From a virus: a stretch of DNA of 24,047 nt. The notes under the pieces were generated by a model, which saw only the letters and a list, made by a program, of their open reading frames with translations, was not told the origin of the DNA and did no database searches. A program made the translations under genes and the position numbers. Positions within the stretch are counted from its first letter, which is position 1, and each line of letters begins with the position of its first letter. Of the stretch, positions 6,821 to 13,800 are shown one piece after another. The stretch spans positions 1-24,047 of IMG/VR virus record IMGVR_UViG_3300037961_004350; one strand, given 5' to 3'.

Positions 6821-7113
6821 TGGGAACCGAACGGCGCACGGTTGACGGGGTCCAGCTATACCTGATGCGGGCGGAGGACACGGGACACACCCAGGTAATG
6901 GCCGGCCATGGTGCGCGGAAGCGGTACCTGGGCGAACTGTTCCCGCAGGTGGTGGACGAGTTGTATCTACACCTATGCGAACTGTCCCCGGGGATTGAAG
7001 TCTGGGAACCTGACAGGCCTTGGCCATGGCGGACGCATCACATAACAGTACAGACGGAGTACCAGGCCCTGGTCTGGCTGATTGCACGGGAAGCAAAACG
7101 GGGGAAACGATGA
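6820..7113 (+). CDS. Early protein, unknown function (97 aa)
   Basis: ATG 6820 shares a base with the resolvase stop (TGATG). The protein has strand-forming N-terminal sequence (VDGVQLYLMRAEDTGHTQVM), a helix around LFPQVVDELYLHLCELSPG, a Pro/Trp-rich loop (WEPDRPWPWR), and a basic helical end (LIAREAKRGKR). I do not recognise a family. The tight overlaps on both sides support it as a real gene. Confidence 0.75.
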   Translation: MGTERRTVDGVQLYLMRAEDTGHTQVMAGHGARKRYLGELFPQVVDELYLHLCELSPGIEVWEPDRPWPWRTHHITVQTEYQALVWLIAREAKRGKR

Positions 7114-7493
7114 CTGAACTGGAACAGGTGGAACAGTGGTTGACGGCCTACGTGGCGGCCCAGCCCGGACCACAGTGGCCCCGGGACCCGGGCATCCACA
7201 CCAAGGCCGGGGACACGGCGTGGTCCAAGGGCGCGCGCTGGAGGTACAACGGCCGCGCGTGGACGCTGGACCTGGTCCCGGACGGCGTCCTGTTTGGGAA
7301 GTGTTGGGCGCTCGGCCTCCTCCACTGTGTCCCGGCGGAGCACATGCCGTTCATCACGCGAGACATGGGGGACCGTTGGGTGGTCCAGTTCCTGGTGGAC
7401 GGCCGGGACATCAGCGTGGCCCATGAGGACGCCGGTATGGCTGTGGGTCTGGCGTTCCGTCAGGCCTACGACGTGGGGCGCGACGGGAAGTAA
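7110..7493 (+). CDS. Early protein, last gene of the rightward operon (127 aa)
   Basis: ATG 7110 overlaps the preceding stop (ATGA) after an AAACGGGGG-rich ribosome site. The N-terminal helix (MTELEQVEQWLTAYVAAQPG) is followed by a Trp-rich beta segment (DTAWSKGARWRYNGRAWTLD) and a C-terminal half with a possible helix ending AFRQAYDVGRDGK. No recognised family. Its last 28 nt overlap the 3' end of the oppositely oriented M15 peptidase gene, so there is no room for a separate intergenic terminator. Confidence 0.76.
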   Translation: MTELEQVEQWLTAYVAAQPGPQWPRDPGIHTKAGDTAWSKGARWRYNGRAWTLDLVPDGVLFGKCWALGLLHCVPAEHMPFITRDMGDRWVVQFLVDGRDISVAHEDAGMAVGLAFRQAYDVGRDGK

Positions 7494-7945
7494 GTGGCGT
7501 ACCGCTTGGCCCCGCCGTCCCGGTAGCACTGAAGGAACTGGCCGCGCTGTCGGCCGTCCTTCCTGTGACTGACGTGGACGTGGCCACCTGTGTCCGCCGT
7601 GTACCATATGCACTGGTCCACGGGGAGTTCCATGGCGTGGATGAGGGCCGCCACCCTTTCCGCGTCGTGGTCGTTCACCAGCTTGATGTCCGCGGCCTCC
7701 CCGCTGACATGCTGGGACGTGGAAGACCCACCCACGGCCCGGTTCACGTCCGGCGCCCGGTACCCGCTGGTGATGCGGACGGGTCCTTCCTCCTCCCGGA
7801 GTGGGTCCAGGACAGTGGCCACCAGCTCCCGCAGGGCCGTCACGACTTGCGGGGGTGGCTGGTTGGGGTGGCCCATGTTGGCCGCGGCTGTCGAGCGTGT
7901 GAACTCGGACAGCGTAAAGTACCGGCCCAGCTTCTGGTCACTCAT
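7466..7945 (-). CDS. M15-family D-Ala-D-Ala carboxypeptidase-like endolysin
   Basis: The 159-residue product probably cleaves peptide crosslinks of host peptidoglycan at lysis. The zinc-site motif SxHxxGxAxD is at 77-86 (SQHVSGEAAD), with H79 and D86 as ligands. The third ligand lies in GHVHVS (H122 or H124). GYRAPDVN at 61-68 matches the conserved region before the zinc site. I chose ATG 7945, the Met of MSDQKLGRYFTLSEF, because it is the normal start of this family; the open frame further upstream overlaps the spanin-like gene. There is no signal peptide, so export would need a holin, and a candidate lies upstream. It is the last gene of the leftward unit. Confidence 0.9.
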   Translation of the reverse strand: MSDQKLGRYFTLSEFTRSTAAANMGHPNQPPPQVVTALRELVATVLDPLREEEGPVRITSGYRAPDVNRAVGGSSTSQHVSGEAADIKLVNDHDAERVAALIHAMELPVDQCIWYTADTGGHVHVSHRKDGRQRGQFLQCYRDGGAKRYATYFPSRPTS

Positions 7946-8336
7946 CCGTGCACCCCTTCGTCCAGCGTTCCACCAGCAGCGTCTGGAGGCCCGCCTCCTG
8001 GCAGCGTTGCGCATTGCTTTCCCCGTCACGGACACACCAGGCCCACGCGCACTGTGGCGACATGGGGTCCCCACCCAGTTCCGGGACGCATTGCGGCGGG
8101 GTGTCCGTCAGCTTGTCCGCCAGCATCGTCTCCCGTTGGGCATCTTCCACGGCCACACGGTTCACGGCGTCCACCAGTTCCTGGTTGGACTTGCCCAGGG
8201 CCTTGAGGCTGGCCGTGGACGCCTCGAGCGCTGCCACGCTGGCGTCCGGCTTCAGTCCCCACCCAGCGCCAAACCCAGCCGCGCCGGCCACGATGACAGC
8301 CACAGCCGCCCACGTCACGGGGTCCACGCTAGTCAT
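7938..8336 (-). CDS. Spanin-like (Rz-like) inner-membrane protein
   Basis: A 132-residue protein with one N-terminal membrane span (residues about 8-27, AAVAVIVAGAAGFGAGWGL), then a helical, probably periplasmic, segment (about 30-77) and a C-terminal third with five cysteines (83, 96, 101, 112, 129). One span plus a coiled helix beside an endolysin fits an inner-membrane spanin subunit. The cysteines suggest disulfides in the periplasm. I found no convincing embedded outer-membrane lipoprotein (no lipobox) in the other frame. It overlaps the endolysin gene by 8 nt. Other possibilities are a holin or an unrelated membrane protein. Confidence 0.65.
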   Translation of the reverse strand: MTSVDPVTWAAVAVIVAGAAGFGAGWGLKPDASVAALEASTASLKALGKSNQELVDAVNRVAVEDAQRETMLADKLTDTPPQCVPELGGDPMSPQCAWAWCVRDGESNAQRCQEAGLQTLLVERWTKGCTDE

Positions 8337-8463
8337 CCTTCCGGGACTTCCCGGCCTTGCGGAACGCAATGGCCACGGCCTGGTCCCGGCTGTACCCCTC
8401 GCGTATCAGCTTGCGGATGTTCTTCTTGATGTCCTCGTCGGACTTCCCGCTGTACAGTGGCAT
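8329..8463 (-). CDS. Small phage protein, KNI...GYSRDQAVAIAF type (44 aa)
   Basis: Starts at ATG 8463 with a good GGAGGG ribosome site. The sequence MPLYSGKSDEDIKKNIRKLI and then REGYSRDQAVAIAFRKAGKS follows a pattern that recurs in small proteins of many phages: short basic head, 'I..LI.EG...QAVAIA' helix pair, Lys-rich tail. Function is unknown in the family. It overlaps the spanin-like gene by 8 nt and follows the next upstream gene by 1 nt, so it is well anchored in the operon. The longer upstream frame is a shadow of the neighbouring gene. Confidence 0.8.
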   Translation of the reverse strand: MPLYSGKSDEDIKKNIRKLIREGYSRDQAVAIAFRKAGKSRKDD

Positions 8464-8464
8464 A

Positions 8465-8806
8465 TCAGTCCCTCCGTGGACGCTTGACGGACTGGGCACG
8501 CTTCCCGGCGCGCTTCCTGAACAGGGCTTCCTGTTGTTCCCGCTTGGTGTACCGGGTTTTCGGGGTCTTCTTCTTGTTTTCCACCTCGGAGGGTCGACAC
8601 GTTTCCCTCTTGCCACCCTCCCCGCAGGGTTTGCCCGTCTGGGTGTCCCGCCACTTCTCCCGTTCCCAACGGCGAAGGCTGGCGCCCTTCTCACCCTTGC
8701 GGACGTCCCCCTTGGCCTTGCGGCACTTGGCAAGTTGCTGCGAGGCCCTCGCCGATGGCCACGCGATTCCCGTGGCCTTCACTTTCCGCGTACATGCGTC
8801 CGCCAT
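8465..8806 (-). CDS. Basic cysteine-containing protein, DUF5872-like
   Basis: A 113-residue, very basic protein with four cysteines (5, 28, 61, 70). Segments WPSARASQQLAKCRKAKG, SLRRWEREKWRD, TGKPCG, CRPS and TPKTRYTKRE match, from memory, a family found in marine phages and also in giant viruses of eukaryotes (DUF5872); the exact family name should be confirmed. The function is unknown. A nucleic-acid- or capsid-associated role would suit the charge. ATG 8806 overlaps the upstream stop (TGATG). It lies between lysis genes, an odd place for a structural protein unless it is a minor virion component. Confidence 0.72.
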   Translation of the reverse strand: MADACTRKVKATGIAWPSARASQQLAKCRKAKGDVRKGEKGASLRRWEREKWRDTQTGKPCGEGGKRETCRPSEVENKKKTPKTRYTKREQQEALFRKRAGKRAQSVKRPRRD

Positions 8807-9063
8807 CAGTCCCCCAACAGTTCTGACACGGGCTTGTCCGACCAGAACTTGCACGCCCAGTACCGGGCCTTGTTGGGCGGTCCCGGCTCCGCGCAGTTCA
8901 TCCGCTTTCGGAAGTTCCGGCGCTTCTCCGGGTCGTCCCGCTTGATGTCCATATCAGGGTCCCCAAACCGGACCGTGTAGGGCTTCCCCTTGTACGTCCC
9001 AGTGGCCACGAACTTCTTCCGCCCGTGACCTGGTTCCCCCTTCCGGATGCGACGGACGCCCAT
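8806..9063 (-). CDS. Small basic protein, DUF5754-like
   Basis: An 85-residue basic protein. KKFVATGTYKGKPYTVRFGD, followed by PDMDIKRDDPEKRRNFRKRM, then NC (C57), PGPPNKARYWACKFW (C71), resembles a small family shared by tailed phages and large DNA viruses (I recall DUF5754). The pattern FGDxxMxIKRDxPxxRxxFRxRxxC is the strongest clue. ATG 9063 overlaps the upstream stop as TAATG. Two Cys near basic and aromatic residues suggest a small DNA- or capsid-binding fold. The function is not known. Confidence 0.75.
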   Translation of the reverse strand: MGVRRIRKGEPGHGRKKFVATGTYKGKPYTVRFGDPDMDIKRDDPEKRRNFRKRMNCAEPGPPNKARYWACKFWSDKPVSELLGD

Positions 9064-9377
9064 TAGGATGCCGCGTCCTGTGGTGGGAGCCGGCCGTAGA
9101 GGCCGCCCACCTTCCTATCGATGCGTTCGAGCTGGCCCAGCATGGCGTCCGCGCGCTTGTGGCACTCGTCCATGTTCCGCAGCCATGCGTCCCGGTCCTG
9201 CTGGTGTTGTTCCAGAAGGGCGTCCACCTGGGTCAAGTGTTTGTCCACCCATCCCTTCACGGCCGGGAGGACGGACTGGGTAGCCACCCGCCACGCGGCC
9301 ACAAGCATCCCCAACAACAGAACCAGGGAACTGGTCGGGCCTGTCAGCATGGAGAGCAGAGCGGCGTGTTCTTCCAT
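9063..9377 (-). CDS. Holin candidate: one membrane span and helical tail (104 aa)
   Basis: Residues about 14-34 (SSLVLLLGMLVAAWRVATQS) form a clear membrane span, followed by a charged helix (residues about 40-92, VDKHLTQVDALLEQHQQDRD onward) with coiled-coil look. A small membrane protein upstream of an endolysin is typically the holin, but single-span proteins with a long helical tail are also seen among spanins. The spanin-like protein further down and this one therefore divide the two roles uncertainly. ATG 9377 overlaps the upstream stop (TGATG). Confidence 0.62.
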   Translation of the reverse strand: MEEHAALLSMLTGPTSSLVLLLGMLVAAWRVATQSVLPAVKGWVDKHLTQVDALLEQHQQDRDAWLRNMDECHKRADAMLGQLERIDRKVGGLYGRLPPQDAAS

Positions 9378-9604
9378 CAGGTACTCGTAGGCTGCGGGTC
9401 GCGGGCCACAAGCTCCACCACGTCATACAGGCCGAGCTGCTGCAAATGCGTGGCCAGAACCGGCGTCTGGCCTGCTGCAATGCGCGCCAGAATGTCAGCC
9501 CGGACACCGTCCCACACCACGGCGTCCCATGCGGAACGCACCAGGACTACGGGTTCCCCTGTACCCTGTACGGAATGGGTCACATCGATGTCTGCTCGAT
9601 TCAT
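9377..9604 (-). CDS. Small protein, unknown function (75 aa)
   Basis: Begins MNRADIDVTHSVQGTGEPVV at ATG 9604, overlapping the preceding stop as ATGA. It appears compact, with beta strands at the start and helices later (VRADILARIAAGQTPVLATH; LGLYDVVELVARD). Its position between a fibre-like protein and the holin candidate suggests a tail-associated or chaperone role, but this is not supported by a motif. The longer open frame to 9790 overlaps the upstream gene and is not used. Confidence 0.7.
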   Translation of the reverse strand: MNRADIDVTHSVQGTGEPVVLVRSAWDAVVWDGVRADILARIAAGQTPVLATHLQQLGLYDVVELVARDPQPTST

Positions 9605-10371
9605 GGCGCATCCCCTGCCGGGCCGATTGGCGTTTTGATGACGCGATAGTACACGGAGAAGACGTTGGACACCCCGGCCGCCAAGGTCTGCTGGGACCCC
9701 ATGCTGAGCTGCAGGTACACCGTTCCCGCGTAGTTGGTGACGGTCCTGTTGTTGAATCCGGTGGATGTCCCGTCGGACTTGATGGCCCACCCAAAGGCCA
9801 GGCCCCCCTTCCCGCTTACAAAGGCCGTCCGCCCATAGCCATACTGGTTGGACAGGTTGGACGCGGTCAGCGGGGAAGCGTTTGTCCGGATTTGCCCAAT
9901 ACGGGCCGCGCCGCTGGAGTGGTATGGCGTCCAGTACAGCCCGGCAAAGTTCATCGTGGTGTTACTTGTGGCCGTCGGGCTGCTGCTGATTCCCAAGGCA
10001 AACTGGGACAGGGCCGCGCCTGCCACTGCGGGAGTGTTTACCCACGTTTCGATGGTCCAGCCGGTATCGCTAAGGCTAACCGCGGTCCCGTCCGGGTACG
10101 TCAGTTCGCGGTAGTAGCGCTGCCCGTTGAAGTTGGCGCCGTCAATCATGTCATCCGCAGTGGGTGTAAACGCGTTCCACGTCACTGTGGTGTCGTTTCC
10201 AGCCACAGCCACAGAGGACACGCGGCCATTCCCGCCCGGGTCGGACGATGTCCACGACCCGTCCGTTACATCGATGGCTTCCCAGTCAGGCAGGCCGGCG
10301 GAGCCGCCGCCGCCGCCAGACGGGCCACCACTGGCTCCCGTGGTTGGGTCGAATACTGGAACGATGGGCAC
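9601..10371 (-). CDS. Beta-rich virion protein, possible tail fibre or receptor binder (256 aa)
   Basis: Starts at GTG 10371, three nt after the preceding stop, with a GGAG ribosome site overlapping it. Residues about 13-25 are a Gly/Ser linker (SGGPSGGGGG). The rest is rich in Thr, Ser, Gly, Asn and aromatic residues with many short strands (WTIETWVNTP; TTMNFAGLYWTP; TVYLQLSMGSQQ), resembling jelly-roll or lectin-like domains of fibre tips. A flexible linker followed by such a domain fits a protein attached to the tail or capsid that touches the host surface. No catalytic motif is visible. Confidence 0.7.
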   Translation of the reverse strand: MPIVPVFDPTTGASGGPSGGGGGSAGLPDWEAIDVTDGSWTSSDPGGNGRVSSVAVAGNDTTVTWNAFTPTADDMIDGANFNGQRYYRELTYPDGTAVSLSDTGWTIETWVNTPAVAGAALSQFALGISSSPTATSNTTMNFAGLYWTPYHSSGAARIGQIRTNASPLTASNLSNQYGYGRTAFVSGKGGLAFGWAIKSDGTSTGFNNRTVTNYAGTVYLQLSMGSQQTLAAGVSNVFSVYYRVIKTPIGPAGDAP

Positions 10372-10374
10372 GGC

Positions 10375-10815
10375 CTACTCCATCCAGAAGATTTCAGAAC
10401 CCGCAAACACGGGCGTAGACGTGGCGTCATCCACGTGGGCGAACAGGTACAGGGTGCCATTGCCTGGTCCGCCCAGGTCCTGACGCAACGCGGCCCCCAC
10501 TTTGAAAACGGCGCACTTGGTCCCGGCCGTGGTGATGCCGGCCGTGAGTGTGGCCGTGACGTCCGGAATCAGCTGGATGTCCCCGGCGGCGTCCTCACAC
10601 AGTCGGATGGTGACGGAGCTGGCGCTGGTGGCGCTGGTCAACACCACCTGGATGGTGTCCACAATCCCAAAGAAGTTGGCCCCGTCCTTCTGGAACGCTG
10701 GCAGGTATGACGTCAAGTCGTGGGGGTGTACGTCGTTCAAGTCGAACGACGTTCCCAGGGCCTGGTTGCCCGTCACGGGGTTATTGTGAAGGAAGCGGGT
10801 AATACGTGTGGGCAT
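10375..10815 (-). CDS. Beta-rich structural protein, unknown (146 aa)
   Basis: MPTRITRFLHNNPVTGNQAL at the start is followed by strand-forming sequence (IQVVLTSATSASSVTIRLCE; DVTATLTAGITTAGTK; GTLYLFAHVDD) consistent with a single beta-sandwich domain. The short motif SFDLND is also present in the 293-residue structural protein at 18684-19565. It lies just after the giant ejection protein gene in a 40-nt gap containing an AGGAGGGG ribosome site. It may be a trimerisation or decoration module partnered with the following fibre-like protein. Confidence 0.7.
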   Translation of the reverse strand: MPTRITRFLHNNPVTGNQALGTSFDLNDVHPHDLTSYLPAFQKDGANFFGIVDTIQVVLTSATSASSVTIRLCEDAAGDIQLIPDVTATLTAGITTAGTKCAVFKVGAALRQDLGGPGNGTLYLFAHVDDATSTPVFAGSEIFWME

Positions 10816-10849
10816 GGTGGCCCCTCCTCATCTTGGACTGGCTGCCACC
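10816..10849 (-). other. Possible hairpin enclosing a ribosome binding site
   Basis: In the mRNA, GGTGGC (from 10849-10844) can pair with GCCACC (10821-10816), which directly abuts the ATG at 10815. The 22-nt loop contains the AGGAGGGG ribosome site. The 6-bp stem with a long loop is modest and may be chance in GC-rich sequence. Confidence 0.3.
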
Positions 10850-10855
10850 CCTATC

Positions 10856-13800
10856 CTACTCCCCGTCCGCTCCTTTAGCCAATGTTTCCGCGGCCTTAGT
10901 GGCCCGGAACTCCGGGTCGGCGGGCGCCACTTCCACGGGGAGCGCGGCCGCTGCTACGCCTGGCGCCCCACGGGGAAGGATGGCATCCGCAAACACACGT
11001 TGGGACGGGATGAGGGCCGACGAGAGCCGCAGGCCCGTTTCCGCCATGTCCGGCGTGATGGCCCGGAGGGCCTGGACGTTCCGCAGGCCGCGGCCGCTTG
11101 GCTTGATGACATAGAACCCGTCCGCGCCGTCCGTGGACTCCCCGCCCTTGACCTTGATGTAGGGCACACCCTCCGGAGGCTGTTGCGCCCACAGCCGTGG
11201 GTCGTCCACTAACTCCCCGGAATCATTGAAGGTTTGCAGGGCCAGACCTTCCGGAGGTGGCTGGTACTGTGGGTCCAGTAGGCTGTGGATGCCGCTGTAC
11301 CAGCCGGCGGCCCTGTCGGGGTCCAGTGCGTCCGCCGTCAACAGCATGGCGTAGAACACTTGCTCGTCCGACAGTTCCGCCATCTCCACGTTTCCGGGGT
11401 CATAATTGCCGGCCTCGTCCAGTCCCCCGATGATGTCCAGGATGCCCAAAACCTTGTCCACCATGTCCTCCGCTACCTGGGCGCCCGTCTCCCCCACACG
11501 CTCCCCGATGTACTGGGAGCCGTCGCCCCATCCCCGGCCGATGGCTTCCACCAGGTTGGCAGCCACGTAGTTCACGGCGCCGGCCGTGGTCAGTGCTATG
11601 TCAATGGGTGCAAACAGCGGGTTGGATGGGCCGTAGAACACGCGGCCGTCGTCCTCGTATCGGAGAAGCGTGCGCAGTTCATCGTCCCCGGCCAGTCCAT
11701 ACGGGTCCGCGGCCTGGGCCTTCCGCTGGTGGGCGCGGAGGATGGCGGTAACGGCGCCCGGGTTGTCCGCTACCTTGCCCACCATCTCCGCCAACAGCTG
11801 GTAATGCTGGGCGGCTGTGGCCACGTACTGGCCCAGCCAGTCCTGGACGGCATCCGGGACCTGGGCATAGTCCAGCTGGCTGCGACGGGCCAAGGCTGCG
11901 GCCTCCGCTGGTGGTTCCCCGGCAGCTAGCGCGGCTTCAAACACTCCCCGCCGGTACGTCAGCTCGATGGCCTCCGCCATGCGGGCGCCCAGGGACCGCG
12001 TGGCGGGGTTGGCTGCATCCAGCGCCCGCTGGAACCGTGGACCCAGGCCGGATTCCTGGGCGGACTTGCGGGCGGATACCAACAAGTCACTGGCCAGGCT
12101 GCCCACGCGCTCCGTCTCCAAGGCCGTGGCGCCCAGTCCGTATTGGTCGGCCAGGTCCGCGATATCGTCCGCGGTATACACGGTCCCATCCGGCGCCCGC
12201 AGGATTCCAGCATACCGCCGGTTCGACCACTGGCGCGGGTCCAAGCGCCGGCCCATCTGGCCCAGCGCCCGCGCCGTGTTCTGGACGCCGATAGTGGCCA
12301 GGGAAATGACAGGGGCCTGGACAAGTCGGCCCAACACTAACGGAAGGTTGGGGACGGCGTAGCCGTACCGCGCGTTGAACACAGCGTTCCGCGCCCACGT
12401 CACACCAGCGCGGCCAAGGTCCTGGGCCAGCTGTTGGAACCCGGCGCGCTGCATCACAGGGACGGAGTCCTGGATGGCGCTAAACATCTCGCCATGCTGG
12501 GCCAGCATGTTCTCGAAGTCGGACGCGGCCGTGTCGTACTGACGGACGACCCCGCGGACGCTGTCGGCCTGTGGGGCCAACGGGAGGCCGGGAGGCCGAG
12601 CGCGGCCAGCCAGCGCCATGGCATCGTCTTCCGCCCGGAGGATTCCCTGGCCCACGGCCTCCGCTTCCCGTCCCGCCGCGGCCAGGCCCTTGACCACGGA
12701 TTCTTCCATGAAGTTCTTGAGGAGCGCCAGCTGGACGTTCTCCTTGGACTTGGTGGACGCGATGAAGGATGCCGGACTGGCCCCGTCCCATCCCTTGACG
12801 ATGCCGGCGGCCACCAGCTGCCGGTCCAGGTCCAGAAGCCGCTGGACGGTTGGAAGTTCCTGGGAACCACGCAACAGCGGGGACACTGCGGCCCACAGTG
12901 CGTCAGGCTCCCCCGCATACAGGTAGGGCAGGACACGCTTCCACACGGATTCCGCGGCTTCCCCGCCGCTGGCCATCTCCGTCATCTCGTCCAGTGCCTT
13001 GTCCACGCTTCGATACTGGGCGGCCATCTCGTCCAGGACCTTCCCCGTAGTACGGAAGGCCGCGGACGTGGTGGCCCGGATGTTCTCGCGGGCGGCCTCC
13101 ACGGACAGCGGGGCGCGCTGGGCGGCCTGTCCACGCATGGCCCGGAGCCGGCGCCCCACCATCGTGTCCAAGGCCTTGGGGTTGTCCGCCCGGGCCACAA
13201 ACTTCTGGAGGTCTGAGAGCCGGCGGGATGCTGTGGCGACTCCCGGAGCGGCGCGGACTGCGGCCAGGCTCCGTATCTCCTCCAGGGCCAGCCGGAGCGT
13301 CTGTGGGTCCACGTCGTCCCAGGACGTCAGGCCCCGGAGGCTGGCCACGGGGGTGGGTGGTCCTGAAGGGTCTGGCGCCCAGGCCCTGGCTACCTCGTCC
13401 GGACTTGAACGCGTGTACAGCTGACCAGCGGCGCGGGGGTCCTCGTCCAAGGCCCGGGCGGCGCGCTCCACCAGGGAACGGGTAGCGCTCCCGCGCGCTG
13501 TGGCTGTGGCCGCGTCCAGGCCATTGGTGGCCACTTCCTGGACGATGTCATCAGCCGCGCGTCCGAGCTGGGCGGCCAGTGCCGCGTCCGTGCCGGCCAC
13601 GCGGGCCTGGATGCGCCGCAGTTCTCCAGCGATGGCGGGCGCGTCACGCTCCACGATGGTGGCCACTGTCCTGTTGGCGGCTTCCCGGATGGCGGGAGCG
13701 GCCGCGCGTGGTGCGGCTACGGCGTCCGTCACCATCACGAAGTCACCCGGAGTGTTCCGGACGATGGCTTCCTGCATCCGCAGGAATGTAGGGGCGGAGG

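Noticed and set aside
8026-8313. Embedded Rz1-like lipoprotein frame in the spanin-like gene
   Set aside because: The frame begins with MGGCGC but has no signal peptide or lipobox and is shadow-like in composition.
9529-10710. 393-codon plus-strand frame
   Set aside because: It lies antisense to three coupled minus-strand genes and has shadow-type composition without a plausible ribosome site.
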